Origin: B18-G4 sp032250805
GTDB lineage: Bacteria; Bacteroidota; Bacteroidia; Bacteroidales; B18-G4
Direction of reading: 5' to 3'
Assembly (NCBI GenBank): GCA_032250805.1
Contig: JAVVEM010000007.1
Location: forward strand, 41,659 to 105,658
DNA: 64,000 nucleotides
In this document: one piece after another, positions 9,930-18,460 of the stretch
How the letters are laid out: each line of letters begins with the position of its first letter
How positions within the stretch are numbered: position 1 is the first letter of the stretch
Notes under the pieces: model-generated
The model's database searches: none
Seen by the model: the letters and a program-made list of their open reading frames with translations, nothing else
What the model was told of the DNA's origin: nothing
Translations under genes and position numbers: made by a program

Positions 9930-10810
9930 AAAATAAAAACCTCTTTCTGCCCGGAGATGAGTGGCTGTATTATCGTATATATTGCGGACACAGCACTGCT
10001 GGCAAGTTGCTCAGGGAGGAGATCTACCCATTACTAACTGATCTTAAGGGAAAGGAATTACTCAGAATATGGTTTTTTATACGTTATGCCGATCCGGAGC
10101 ATCATCTTCGTATGCGGATAAAGCTAACTGATAATAATAACAGCATGCTGATCATACAACATTTACGAAAATGCATCGCCCCTTATGTGAATGAAAGCCT
10201 GATCTGGAAAGTTGAGATAGGAACCTACCAACCAGAATATGAACGATATGGGACTGCCTCGATTTCACTGGTTGAAAATTTGTTTTTTTACGACAGCCTG
10301 GCGTACTGTTCTTTTACCAGAGGAACAGGCAAAAAGAATGATCAGTCATTATGGTTATATGCGATACTTTCGGCAGATCAGCTACTTCAGGATTTTAAAT
10401 TCAGTCTTGAAGAGAAAAAAGAACTGTTACTGCGCCTGAGCCGTAGCTTTGGTAAAGAATTTGGCAAGAATAAAAGTCTGGCAAAGCAACTTTCGGATAA
10501 GTTCAGGCAAAACAGGTTGATGATTGCCGGATTATTTGATGGCAGCAACAATACAGCTTCGGCCCATCATATCAAAAATACCCTGAATTTACGATCTGAA
10601 CAAAACAGAAACGATGTGTCGGCAATATCGGCCTTATATGCATCGGGGAAGATGGAAGTTGTTAAGGACGATCTGCTTGCCAGCCTGATGCATATGTCGA
10701 TGAACCGTATCTTCGGCAATAACAACCGTCTTCACGAAATGCTGATTTACGACCTTTTACACAGGCAGTACAGAATGCTTGTCGCTACTGCTACTGAGCC
10801 GCATGATTAA
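9926..10810 (+). CDS. Thiopeptide-type bacteriocin biosynthesis protein (SpaB_C elimination domain)
   Basis: 294 residues, fitting the SpaB C-terminal/elimination family that removes glutamate from glutamylated Ser/Thr to give dehydro-residues. The opening pattern LPGDEWLYYRIYCG, the conserved FFIRYADPEHHLRMRIKL (about 50-67) and a PEYERYG segment near 105 are typical. The 4-bp ATGA overlap with the LanB N-terminal gene indicates coupled translation of two halves of one enzyme. 101 bp separate it from the exporter gene. Confidence 0.88.
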   Translation: MKNKNLFLPGDEWLYYRIYCGHSTAGKLLREEIYPLLTDLKGKELLRIWFFIRYADPEHHLRMRIKLTDNNNSMLIIQHLRKCIAPYVNESLIWKVEIGTYQPEYERYGTASISLVENLFFYDSLAYCSFTRGTGKKNDQSLWLYAILSADQLLQDFKFSLEEKKELLLRLSRSFGKEFGKNKSLAKQLSDKFRQNRLMIAGLFDGSNNTASAHHIKNTLNLRSEQNRNDVSAISALYASGKMEVVKDDLLASLMHMSMNRIFGNNNRLHEMLIYDLLHRQYRMLVATATEPHD

Positions 10811-10911
10811 TTGTACTTCTGTGATGCCCTTATATATATTATAAATTTCAAATATACTGGTAACATTTTTGGCTTCTGGCAGTATAAGGATTAATGCAGT
10901 AAATACAGAAA

Positions 10912-13101
10912 ATGGCAAAATTCCCATTTTACAAACAGCTTGATGCCATGGATTGCGGTCCGAGTTGCTTGCGCATGATCGCAAAATATCACGGACGCAG
11001 TTACACTGTGCAAACGCTGCGCGAACGCAGTCATATTACCCGCGAAGGAGTTTCGTTGATGGGGACCAGTGATGCTGCCGAATCCATTGGCTTTCGCACC
11101 ATGGGCGTACGCCTGGGACTGGGTCAGCTTGCCAGGGAAACGCCCCTGCCATGCATTGCCCACTGGAAGCAAAACCACTTCGTTGTGGTTTACAAGGTCA
11201 CAAAAACCCATGTTCATGTTGCCGATCCGGCCCATGGACTGATAAAATATACAAGAGAAGAATTTAATGCCCAATGGGCCAGCACACAAACAAATGGTGA
11301 CCCGCAGGGCATATGCCTTTTATTGGAACCAACACCTGATTTTTATAATCAGGAAGGGGAGAAGCGCGACAAGAAGACTTTTCGTTTTCTTTTTTCTTAT
11401 GTAAAGCCATACCGGAAATTTATCTTTCAGTTGCTACTGGGGATAATCCTGGGGGCCTTGCTGCAACTTATATTTCCTTTTCTCACGCAGGCCATCGTCG
11501 ACATTGGTATTGCCAACCAGGATCTTGGTTTTATTACGTTGATCCTGATCGCACAGCTGGTGCTGTTTATCAGCCAGGCGTCGGTAGAATTTATCCGGAG
11601 CTGGATATTGCTGCATATCAGTACCAGAGTGAATATTTCGCTCATTTCCGATTTTCTTATCAAGCTGATGAAATTGCCTATTGGCTTTTTTGATAGTAAG
11701 ATGATCGGCGACCTGATGCAACGTATAGGTGATCATACACGTATCGAAAACTTTCTTACGGTTTCGTCGCTGAACATTCTTTTTTCCATGGTCACGCTTG
11801 TGGTATTTGGCGTTGTGCTTGCCATTTACAGTTTGGATATCTTACTCATATTTGTTGTTGGTAGTGCATTGTATATCCTCTGGGTATTGTTATTCATGAA
11901 AAAGCGCCGCGAGGTTGATTACAAGCGATTTGCCCAGATGGCCGATAATCAGAGCAATCTTATTCAGCTGATCACCGGTATGCAGGAGATCAAGCTCAAC
12001 AACTGCGAAAAACAAAAACGCTGGGACTGGGAGAGGATCCAGGCGAAGCTGTTCAAGGTGAATATCAGGGGATTGGCTTTGAATCAGTATCAACAGGCGG
12101 GCGCCGTATTTTTTAATCAAACCAAGAATATCCTCATCATTTTTGTTGCTGCCGATTCTGTGGTACGGGGCGATATGACCCTTGGGATGATGATGGCTGT
12201 GCAATATATCATTGGCCAGTTAAACAGTCCTATCGACCAGATGATCACTTTTTTCCGTTCGGCCCAGGATGCCAAGATCAGCCTTGAGAGGCTGGGCGAG
12301 ATCCATCAGCAGGACGAAGAAGAAAACCCTGAAGAGCCCAAAGTATCTACATTGCCTGCAAAGAAAGGATTGAAAGTACGCAACCTGAGCTTTCGCTATT
12401 CCGGGCCGCAATCGGAGCAGGTACTGAAAAATATCAATATTGAAATACCTGAAAATAAGTTAACGGCCATTGTAGGTGCCAGTGGCAGCGGAAAAACTAC
12501 CTTTGTGAAACTTTTGCTGGGGTTTTATCCTCCTGAACATGGCGAGATCAAGGTAGGTGAATTGAATATCAAAAACCTTAATGGCAGGTTCTGGCGGCAG
12601 CAATGCGGAGCTGTGATGCAGGATGGATTTATTTTTTCCGATACCATAGCAAAAAATATTGCCGTCAGTGACGAATATGTCGACAGGGAAAAGCTGATGC
12701 ATGCTGTACATATGGCCAACATTCAGGAATTTATCGAATCGTTGCCTCTGGCCTACAATACCCGCATTGGGCAGGAAGGGATCGGCCTCAGCCAGGGACA
12801 AAAACAACGCATACTGATTGCCAGGGCAGTATATAAGAATCCGCAGTTTCTGTTTTTTGATGAGGCTACCAATGCCCTTGACGCCAACAACGAACGGGTG
12901 ATTATGCGCAAGCTGAATGAATTTTTTGAAGGAAAGACCGCAGTGGTTGTGGCACACAGGCTTAGCACTGTTACCAATGCCGACCAGATCATTGTTCTGG
13001 ATAAGGGTGAAGTGATCGAGCAGGGAACACATGAAGAACTCACAAAACTGAAAGGGGCATATTATGAGTTGGTTAAAAATCAACTTGAATTGGGCAATTA
13101 G
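10912..13101 (+). CDS. C39 peptidase-containing ABC exporter (PCAT)
   Basis: Predicted to cut the leader of a double-glycine precursor and export the core peptide across the inner membrane. 729 residues in order: N-terminal C39 peptidase (1-140) with Cys15 in MDCGPSC, His89 in KQNHFVV and Asp105 in VADPAHG, the expected catalytic triad; a six-helix membrane domain (about 165-450); and an ATPase with Walker A GASGSGKTT, signature LSQGQKQR and Walker B FLFFDEATNALD. All catalytic residues are present, so it looks functional. Its presence predicts a GG-type leader on the missing precursor. Confidence 0.95.
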   Translation: MAKFPFYKQLDAMDCGPSCLRMIAKYHGRSYTVQTLRERSHITREGVSLMGTSDAAESIGFRTMGVRLGLGQLARETPLPCIAHWKQNHFVVVYKVTKTHVHVADPAHGLIKYTREEFNAQWASTQTNGDPQGICLLLEPTPDFYNQEGEKRDKKTFRFLFSYVKPYRKFIFQLLLGIILGALLQLIFPFLTQAIVDIGIANQDLGFITLILIAQLVLFISQASVEFIRSWILLHISTRVNISLISDFLIKLMKLPIGFFDSKMIGDLMQRIGDHTRIENFLTVSSLNILFSMVTLVVFGVVLAIYSLDILLIFVVGSALYILWVLLFMKKRREVDYKRFAQMADNQSNLIQLITGMQEIKLNNCEKQKRWDWERIQAKLFKVNIRGLALNQYQQAGAVFFNQTKNILIIFVAADSVVRGDMTLGMMMAVQYIIGQLNSPIDQMITFFRSAQDAKISLERLGEIHQQDEEENPEEPKVSTLPAKKGLKVRNLSFRYSGPQSEQVLKNINIEIPENKLTAIVGASGSGKTTFVKLLLGFYPPEHGEIKVGELNIKNLNGRFWRQQCGAVMQDGFIFSDTIAKNIAVSDEYVDREKLMHAVHMANIQEFIESLPLAYNTRIGQEGIGLSQGQKQRILIARAVYKNPQFLFFDEATNALDANNERVIMRKLNEFFEGKTAVVVAHRLSTVTNADQIIVLDKGEVIEQGTHEELTKLKGAYYELVKNQLELGN

Positions 13102-13120
13102 TCTGTAAATATGAATTAAA

Positions 13121-14467
13121 ATGTCAGAAGAAAGCCGGCATAAACGTTTTGAAATCCGCAGCGAGCCTGTACAGGAGATCCTTGGAAACATCCCTTCGTG
13201 GATCATCCGTTGGGGGATCACACTTTTCTTTTCGGTGATCCTGCTTCTTTTGGTGGGGAGTTGGTTTTTTAAGTATCCTGAGGTTGTTCCCAACCTTGAT
13301 GTTGAAGTGGTAACCACACAACCTCCGGCCGATATTGTGGCACGTTCGAGTGGAAAGATCGAGAGCTTTTTTGTAACTGACAAACAAAAGGTTAAAGCCG
13401 GCGATAGTATTGCAGTGATCGAAAATCCGGCCAACTCGAACGACCTCTTCGAGTTAAGGGATGAGTTGAGTAAGTTCAGATTAGTGCTGGACGGCAAGAA
13501 TCTTGATGCAATAACAGGTTTTAATTTCAGGAATGATCTGCAACTGGGTGATGCGCAGGATGAATATGCCGATTTTCTGGAGGATTTTATCGACCTGAAG
13601 AACTTTGTTGAGCTAAAGTATTATACACGGAAGATCGAAACCCTCGAGAAGCAGATCAAGGACTATAACCTGTATTACAATTACATGTACACACAGAAGC
13701 AGACACTGCAGGAGGATTATGAGTTAAAGAACGAGGATTATAAGCGTTATGAATCATTGTACGATAGCAGCGCCATTTCGCGTTCTGAACTCGACAACTC
13801 TAAAAGTGAGCTTCTGCAGAAACAACATGCCTATGAGGGCGCCCGCACTAACCTTGCCAACACCCAGATCAAGATCGAAGAATTGCGTAGTGAGATCCTT
13901 GACCTGCAATTACAGTATGAACAGAAAAAGGGCGATCTGCAGCTGGCCATTCATAAAAGCTATAACAACCTGAATGGTTCGATCAATAAATGGGTTCAGG
14001 ACTTCCTTATCGTTGCCCCCATTGATGGCAGTGCTACTTTTAATAAATTCTGGACCACCAACCAAAATATTACAGAAGGGGAAAAGATCGTTAGCATTGT
14101 TCCTGTTGATTCGTCGAACATTATCGGAAAGCTAACGATGCCGGTTTACCGTTCAGGAAAGGTTAAGGTGGGTCAGCAGGTGAACATCCGTTTCGAAAAC
14201 TATCCTTACATGGAATTTGGCATGGTGAGGGGATATGTCGACAAGATCTCTATTGTGCCTGCCGACAACACATATGCAGTTGATGTTATTTTTCCTGACG
14301 GATTAAAAACCAATTACCAGGTTGAATTGCCTTTTACTCAAAAGATGAGGGGCAAGGCCGAGATCATCACCCAGGACACAAGACTCCTGTCACGCATTAT
14401 GAGGCCTCTGCGTTCACTCCTGCAGAACCGGTCGATGCGTCCCATTGGTGAAATAAATTCGCCCTGA
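13121..14467 (+). CDS. HlyD-family membrane fusion protein
   Basis: Periplasmic adaptor linking the C39-ABC exporter to an outer-membrane channel. 448 residues: one transmembrane helix near 31-50, a biotinyl/lipoyl half-motif near 70-100 (ARSSGKIESFFV), a long coiled-coil hairpin about 165-290, and the second lipoyl half with the beta-barrel after 295. It starts 19 bp after the exporter. No TolC-like gene lies in the cluster, so an unlinked one must serve. It is the last gene of the lanthipeptide cluster and stops one base before the next ATG. Confidence 0.9.
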   Translation: MSEESRHKRFEIRSEPVQEILGNIPSWIIRWGITLFFSVILLLLVGSWFFKYPEVVPNLDVEVVTTQPPADIVARSSGKIESFFVTDKQKVKAGDSIAVIENPANSNDLFELRDELSKFRLVLDGKNLDAITGFNFRNDLQLGDAQDEYADFLEDFIDLKNFVELKYYTRKIETLEKQIKDYNLYYNYMYTQKQTLQEDYELKNEDYKRYESLYDSSAISRSELDNSKSELLQKQHAYEGARTNLANTQIKIEELRSEILDLQLQYEQKKGDLQLAIHKSYNNLNGSINKWVQDFLIVAPIDGSATFNKFWTTNQNITEGEKIVSIVPVDSSNIIGKLTMPVYRSGKVKVGQQVNIRFENYPYMEFGMVRGYVDKISIVPADNTYAVDVIFPDGLKTNYQVELPFTQKMRGKAEIITQDTRLLSRIMRPLRSLLQNRSMRPIGEINSP

Positions 14468-14468
14468 T

Positions 14469-14933
14469 ATGCAGGAGCTCAATTTACCCAAATACGAATT
14501 TCGTCTGAAAAAAGAAGAAGGTTTGGTTTGCATTTTCGACCAGATCAGAAAAAAATATGTCGTATTGAATCCTGAGGAATGGGTTCGTCAGCACTTTGTG
14601 AATTTCCTTGTCCATGAAAAGCAGGTTCCTTCCGGCCTTATAATGATAGAGAAGAATTTGGTATACAACAAAATGAACCGTCGCCCGGATATCGTGGCTT
14701 ACAACAGGCAGGGCAATCCCTTGCTTATTGTTGAATGTAAAGCTCCTGAGGTGAAGATCGGCCAGGAGGCTTTTGATCAGATCGTCAGGTATAATGCAGT
14801 ATTGCGGGTGCCTTATCTTATCGTCACCAACGGACTGAATCATTACTGCTGCAGGATGGATTATGAGCACAGCAATTACAAATTCCTGCCAGATATACCA
14901 GCTTATGACAAGATGCTTAAAAATGATGCCTGA
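14469..14933 (+). CDS. HsdR N-terminal-like (PD-(D/E)XK) nuclease-fold protein
   Basis: 154 residues resembling the N-terminal domain of type I restriction HsdR (HSDR_N_2 type) without helicase or translocase. The nuclease core is visible: RRPDIVAYNRQGN followed by LLIVECKAP, giving D and E-x-K, and a following QIVRYN. A full restriction system is absent, so this is a stand-alone housekeeping-type member. From memory it is often found beside holA in Bacteroidota; here holA lies 9 kb away across the lanthipeptide cluster. The ATG starts one base after the HlyD stop. Confidence 0.82.
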   Translation: MQELNLPKYEFRLKKEEGLVCIFDQIRKKYVVLNPEEWVRQHFVNFLVHEKQVPSGLIMIEKNLVYNKMNRRPDIVAYNRQGNPLLIVECKAPEVKIGQEAFDQIVRYNAVLRVPYLIVTNGLNHYCCRMDYEHSNYKFLPDIPAYDKMLKNDA

Positions 14934-14984
14934 TTTTTATCAGGGAATCATTCATGCATCACTCTTCACAGGATCATTGGCATG

Positions 14985-15281
14985 CTATATGGTTTTTACG
15001 AGATCCAGGAAGTCTTTATACGGAATGGCCGGAAGACTTTCGGCTATCAGGGCCCCGTTTGCCTGGCTGATCATCGAAACCCTGGCAGCGCTTTCGATGT
15101 CGGGGGCTTCATAAATATCCATAAAATCGTACTGCCCAAGTAAGGCATAATGGGAAATAAATTTTACTTTGGGGCATTTTTCTTTTACTTGTTCAAGCCA
15201 GTTTCCACCAATCACCAAACGGTCTTTCATGCGTTGCGATAATTCTGGCGTTAATTTTGTTAGTAGGATAAATGTTTGCAT
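14985..15281 (-). CDS. GYD domain protein
   Basis: 98 residues. The pattern MQTFILLTKLTPEL at the start and the central LLGQYDFMDIYEAPD match the small GYD family of dimeric alpha-beta barrel proteins, whose function is unknown. It converges with the HsdR-N gene (51 bp between stops). A perfect inverted repeat lies immediately upstream of its start. Confidence 0.82.
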   Translation of the reverse strand: MQTFILLTKLTPELSQRMKDRLVIGGNWLEQVKEKCPKVKFISHYALLGQYDFMDIYEAPDIESAARVSMISQANGALIAESLPAIPYKDFLDLVKTI

Positions 15282-15288
15282 ATTTACA

Positions 15289-15306
15289 GGGGTTTATATT
15301 AACCCC
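15289..15306. promoter_or_regulatory. Inverted repeat upstream of the GYD gene
   Basis: GGGGTT-TATATT-AACCCC, a perfect 6-bp inverted repeat with a 6-bp spacer, ending 8 bp before the GYD start codon at 15281. It sits between the start and an upstream minus-strand TTG-N20-TATC pair (about 15310-15345). The position suits a repressor operator or a leader hairpin. Function is inferred. Confidence 0.35.
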
Positions 15307-15428
15307 CTTAAGATACGAAAAACACAGCACTTTGTCAATAAAAGCTGATGAAAAGCACTTCCATTTTACTGCTTATGAATAAATTATTAAATAATTTAAA
15401 CACAAAAGGCTTGGTTTAAAAAAAGTTT

Positions 15429-15436
15429 TAACTTTG
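15429..15436 (+). promoter_or_regulatory. Bacteroidota -7 element before the 15460 gene
   Basis: TAACTTTG, an exact TAnnTTTG match, 23 bp before the ATG at 15460. No good -33 TTTG at the usual 19-21 bp spacing; a TTGG lies only 14 bp upstream. Probably the promoter for the 15460-17518 gene set. Confidence 0.5.
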
Positions 15437-15459
15437 CCATAGTTCAAAAACCACTTGAA

Positions 15460-16056
15460 ATGAAAAGAAGTATCATCCAGATCGTTTTACTCATTGTGAT
15501 CATTATTCTGGCCTATCTCGTTTATGATAGCATAAATAAGCCATTGGTATTCAATGCTGAGAAAGATAAGCGTGAGGCTGCTGTTATTCGTGACCTGAAA
15601 GATATCAGAAGCGGAATGCAGGTTTATAAGAAATTATATAATGAATACGCTCCGAGTCTTGATTCTCTGATAACATTCCTTCGCGAAGGTGAGATCCCTA
15701 TCGTAAAAAAGATAGCGGATCCTGAAGACACAACCTTTACCAGAACGATCAATGATACCATTGGCTACATCAATGTTGCGGATTCATTGTTTAGTAAAAG
15801 GGCTCATTTTGTTCTTGATTCGTTGCCCTTCATTCCACAAACGCCCATAAAATATGATTTTCAATCCGGAGAGATCAGTACGGGCGGTTTGAAAGTACAT
15901 GTTTTTGAAGTCAAAGCACTTTACAAAGACATCCTTAAGGGCATGGAATATCAGCGGATCGTTAATCTGGTTAAGGCCAGGGAAGACATCGAACAATATC
16001 CGGGGCTGAAGGTTGGCTCAATGATCGAGCCCTCAACCGATGGTAACTGGGAATAA
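15460..16056 (+). CDS. Membrane-anchored protein of unknown function
   Basis: 198 residues with a single N-terminal transmembrane helix (about 5-24, rich in Ile, Leu and Val) followed by a soluble, charged domain that would face the periplasm. I do not recognise a domain. The soluble part has Asp- and Lys-rich helical stretches and a repeated phrase about dynamic residues IADPEDTTFTRTINDTIGYI. It is 20 bp upstream of the DUF3822 gene and probably in one operon with it and rsmD. Confidence 0.75.
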   Translation: MKRSIIQIVLLIVIIILAYLVYDSINKPLVFNAEKDKREAAVIRDLKDIRSGMQVYKKLYNEYAPSLDSLITFLREGEIPIVKKIADPEDTTFTRTINDTIGYINVADSLFSKRAHFVLDSLPFIPQTPIKYDFQSGEISTGGLKVHVFEVKALYKDILKGMEYQRIVNLVKAREDIEQYPGLKVGSMIEPSTDGNWE

Positions 16057-16076
16057 TTTTCACTTAGCCAATATTT

Positions 16077-16979
16077 ATGGCTGGCAACTTAAATGCAATA
16101 CATTCCTTTTCTGATCCGGGATTAGATAAGCAAAAAATATTTGAATACGAATTATCTGTTCGCCTTAAGGCCGACAGTCTGGCATATTGCATACTCGATA
16201 CCAATACCAACAAATTCCTGCATCTTGAAGCCTGGGATCTTGCCATTCCCGATCGCAAACCTTTTATTCCGGGCGATAAAGAACCTACCGATACACGCAG
16301 GCTCGTTCAATTGCTTGAGGATGAACTGAATTGGCTAACGCACGGATTTAGCCGTATAAGGATTGTCATTGATCAGGGCAAATCAACACTCATGCCCCGT
16401 GCTCTTTTCAGGGCGGAGGAGCGCAAAAACATTTATGAGCTGAATGTTGCCGGAGGTCCCTGGCCTGAAAAGGAACTTCGCTATGATGAACTCTCGAGCG
16501 TTAACGCCTTTGCAGTGTATCATTTGCCGGCCGACATGGGAGAAATGATAGGAAAGTATTTCTCATCTGCTGGCATTTATCATTATTCTTCGGCATTTAT
16601 TCAGGCCATCTATCTCAAAAACATGAATCGCGACAATGATAAGTTGCTGTATGTTAATGTTGCCTCTTCCCGTCTGGATATTCTTCGTATAAAAGGTAAA
16701 AAGCTTGATTATTTTAACTCCTTCAGATACAATACGGCTGAGGACTTTATGTACTATCTCATCTTTGTTGTTGAACAACTGGGCCTGAACCCCGAGAGTG
16801 TTGAATTGGTGATGATGGGTGAGGTTGACAAGCATTCGGGCATAACTGACCTGGCAATGAAGTATGTGAGGAATATTGATTTTATCAAACGCAACACCGA
16901 CTTTCGATACAGCTTTGTTTTTGATCAGATACCCGGTCAATATTATTTTAACCTGTTGAATGCTTCCCTGTGCGAATAA
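16077..16979 (+). CDS. DUF3822 family protein
   Basis: 300 residues matching the Bacteroidota DUF3822 family, which has an actin/ASKHA-like layout and a usual place next to rsmD. Recognisable segments are the opening with LSVRLKADSLAYCILD and YVNVASSRLDILRIKGKKLDYFNSF (about 195-219). No catalytic role is known. It overlaps the rsmD start by 10 bp. Confidence 0.8.
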   Translation: MAGNLNAIHSFSDPGLDKQKIFEYELSVRLKADSLAYCILDTNTNKFLHLEAWDLAIPDRKPFIPGDKEPTDTRRLVQLLEDELNWLTHGFSRIRIVIDQGKSTLMPRALFRAEERKNIYELNVAGGPWPEKELRYDELSSVNAFAVYHLPADMGEMIGKYFSSAGIYHYSSAFIQAIYLKNMNRDNDKLLYVNVASSRLDILRIKGKKLDYFNSFRYNTAEDFMYYLIFVVEQLGLNPESVELVMMGEVDKHSGITDLAMKYVRNIDFIKRNTDFRYSFVFDQIPGQYYFNLLNASLCE

Positions 16980-17518
16980 TTGGCGGTAAGCATAAAGGAC
17001 GAAGGTTGATTGCCCCGGGTAACCTCCCGGTACGGCCTACCACCGATATGGCCAAGGAAGCGCTGTTTAATATTCTGCGAAACCATTATGATTTTGAGGG
17101 ATTGAAGGTGCTCGACCTTTTTGCCGGAATTGGAAGTATCTCTTTTGAGTTCGCTTCGCGCGATGCTGCAGAAGTGCTCAGCGTAGAGCTCAACCCGCGA
17201 TGTGTGAATTTTCTCACCCAAACTGCACGTAAGCTTGATCTGCAAAACCTTTTTGTGATCCGCGCGAATGCATTTTCATTCATCCGACGGAGCCGGAAAA
17301 AGTTTGATATTATCTTCGCTGACCCACCATACGATCTTCAGGGAATAGAAGATATTCCGCGGCTGGTATTCGAAAGTGGATTACTTCATAATGAGGGTTG
17401 GCTTATTATTGAGCATTCAAAAGCAATTGTATTCGAAGGCCATCCCCAACCTGATCAACACAGGAATTACGGAAAAGTAAATTTCAGTATCTTTTCGTAC
17501 AAGCCAGCTTCACAGTAG
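16970..17518 (+). CDS. rsmD: 16S rRNA (guanine966-N2)-methyltransferase
   Basis: 182 residues, full length for RsmD, which methylates G966 of 16S rRNA. The N-terminus MRIIGGKHKGRRL, then RPTTDMAKEALFNIL, the SAM site VLDLFAGIGSISFE and the catalytic IFADPPYD are all present. The start is GTG at 16970, inside the end of the DUF3822 gene; the N-terminal residues are those of the family, so the start is secure. A hairpin terminator follows. Confidence 0.93.
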   Translation: MRIIGGKHKGRRLIAPGNLPVRPTTDMAKEALFNILRNHYDFEGLKVLDLFAGIGSISFEFASRDAAEVLSVELNPRCVNFLTQTARKLDLQNLFVIRANAFSFIRRSRKKFDIIFADPPYDLQGIEDIPRLVFESGLLHNEGWLIIEHSKAIVFEGHPQPDQHRNYGKVNFSIFSYKPASQ

Positions 17519-17537
17519 GGTAAGTTGTGAGCTAAAA

Positions 17538-17571
17538 AAAACCGCCCCATAGTCTGAGGCGGCCGGTTTAT
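17538..17571. terminator. Bidirectional hairpin terminator between rsmD and DUF2795
   Basis: An A-run, then ACCGCC, a loop, GGCGG and CCGGTTTAT with T-rich sequence after it (stem core 17542-17546 with 17558-17562). A-tract on one side and T-tract on the other suit two converging genes. Confidence 0.65.
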
Positions 17572-17588
17572 AATTTTTTGCTTAAGGA

Positions 17589-17810
17589 TCAGTATTCGTC
17601 TTCGTGAAAAAAGAAATCTTCTTTTGTTGGATAATCGGGCCAGATATCTTCTATGCTCTCATATACTTCACCTTCATCCTCAATTTCTTTAAGGTTTTCA
17701 ATAACCTCCTGAGGGGCACCGGATCTGATGCTAAAATCGATTAACTCATCCTTGGTTGCCGGCCAGGGTGCATCTTCCAGTTTTGAAGCTAATTCCAGTG
17801 TCCAATACAT
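17589..17810 (-). CDS. DUF2795 domain protein
   Basis: 73 residues, closely matching the short acidic DUF2795 family that is nearly universal in Bacteroidota. The phrases DAPWPATKDELIDF and DIWPDYPTKEDFFF are diagnostic. Function unknown. It ends in the acidic run HEDEY. A good promoter is visible just upstream. Confidence 0.9.
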   Translation of the reverse strand: MYWTLELASKLEDAPWPATKDELIDFSIRSGAPQEVIENLKEIEDEGEVYESIEDIWPDYPTKEDFFFHEDEY

Positions 17811-17836
17811 ATTAGCAATATAGGTTAAAATTTCTG

Positions 17837-17867
17837 CAAAAATAATTTTTTTTTAATAAAAGTCAAG
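17837..17867 (-). promoter_or_regulatory. Promoter of the DUF2795 gene
   Basis: On the minus strand, TTG near 17864-17866, about 19 bp, then TATTTTTG at 17844-17837 (exact TAnnTTTG). About 27 bp separate it from the ATG at 17810. Confidence 0.5.
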
Positions 17868-17895
17868 TACTATTTCATATAAGTTAAAGTTTTTG

Positions 17896-18459
17896 TCAAA
17901 CCCTTGGTTTCCATGGTGTTTCAACAGCATTAAAGGTTTTTGCCATTTTTCGTGCAAGCACAAAAAGGAAATCGGAAAGCCTGTTCAGGTATTTTATATT
18001 CAGAGGATCAACCTCATGCAGCTCTGATAATTGAATAACTATTCTTTCTGCCCTGCGGCATATACATCTTGCAACATGACAATGCGATACCACAATATGT
18101 CCTCCCGGGAGAATAAAAGACGAAAGCGTTTCCAGGCTTTCATTCATTTTGTCAATTGCCGATTCAAGTAATTTTATATCGCTTTCGATGATCGCGGGCA
18201 GGGGTCTGCTTAGTTTTGTTTCGGGATCCCAGGCCAGCCTTGATTCAATTGTAAACAGGCGGTCCTGGATCTCTATCAGCAGGGTGCGTGTTTCTTCCGG
18301 AATTTCATGGTCGCGGATGAGCCCGATATAGGATTTCAGTTCATCAATGGTACCATATGCTTCGATGCGGGGATGATATTTCTGCACACGTGTTCCTCCG
18401 ATAAGGGAAGTCTGGCCCTTATCGCCTGTTTTTGTGTATATCTTGAACTCTCCGGCCAT
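17896..18459 (-). CDS. Cob(I)yrinic acid a,c-diamide adenosyltransferase (PduO type)
   Basis: Transfers the adenosyl group of ATP to cob(I)alamin to make coenzyme B12. 187 residues with the family start KIYTKTGDKGQTSLIGG (ATP site), KYHPRIEAYGTIDELKSYIG and the C-terminal CRRAERIVIQL and LNRLSDFLFVLAR motifs. The ATG at 18459 is chosen over 18486 since the family begins just before KIYTKTGD; it starts one base after the ABC ATPase stop, so the genes are coupled. Confidence 0.92.
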   Translation of the reverse strand: MAGEFKIYTKTGDKGQTSLIGGTRVQKYHPRIEAYGTIDELKSYIGLIRDHEIPEETRTLLIEIQDRLFTIESRLAWDPETKLSRPLPAIIESDIKLLESAIDKMNESLETLSSFILPGGHIVVSHCHVARCICRRAERIVIQLSELHEVDPLNIKYLNRLSDFLFVLARKMAKTFNAVETPWKPRV

Positions 18460-18460
18460 T

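Noticed and set aside
10757..10984. Minus-strand ORF in the gap before the exporter as a precursor candidate
   Set aside because: It starts inside the C39 domain on the wrong strand and has no GG leader or Cys-rich core.
14469..14933. HsdR-N protein as a restriction-modification or defence system
   Set aside because: No helicase, methylase or specificity subunit nearby; it looks like the stand-alone housekeeping member of the family.
14863..15114. Plus-strand ORF of 83 residues across the HsdR-N end
   Set aside because: It overlaps the GYD gene antisense and shows no family resemblance.
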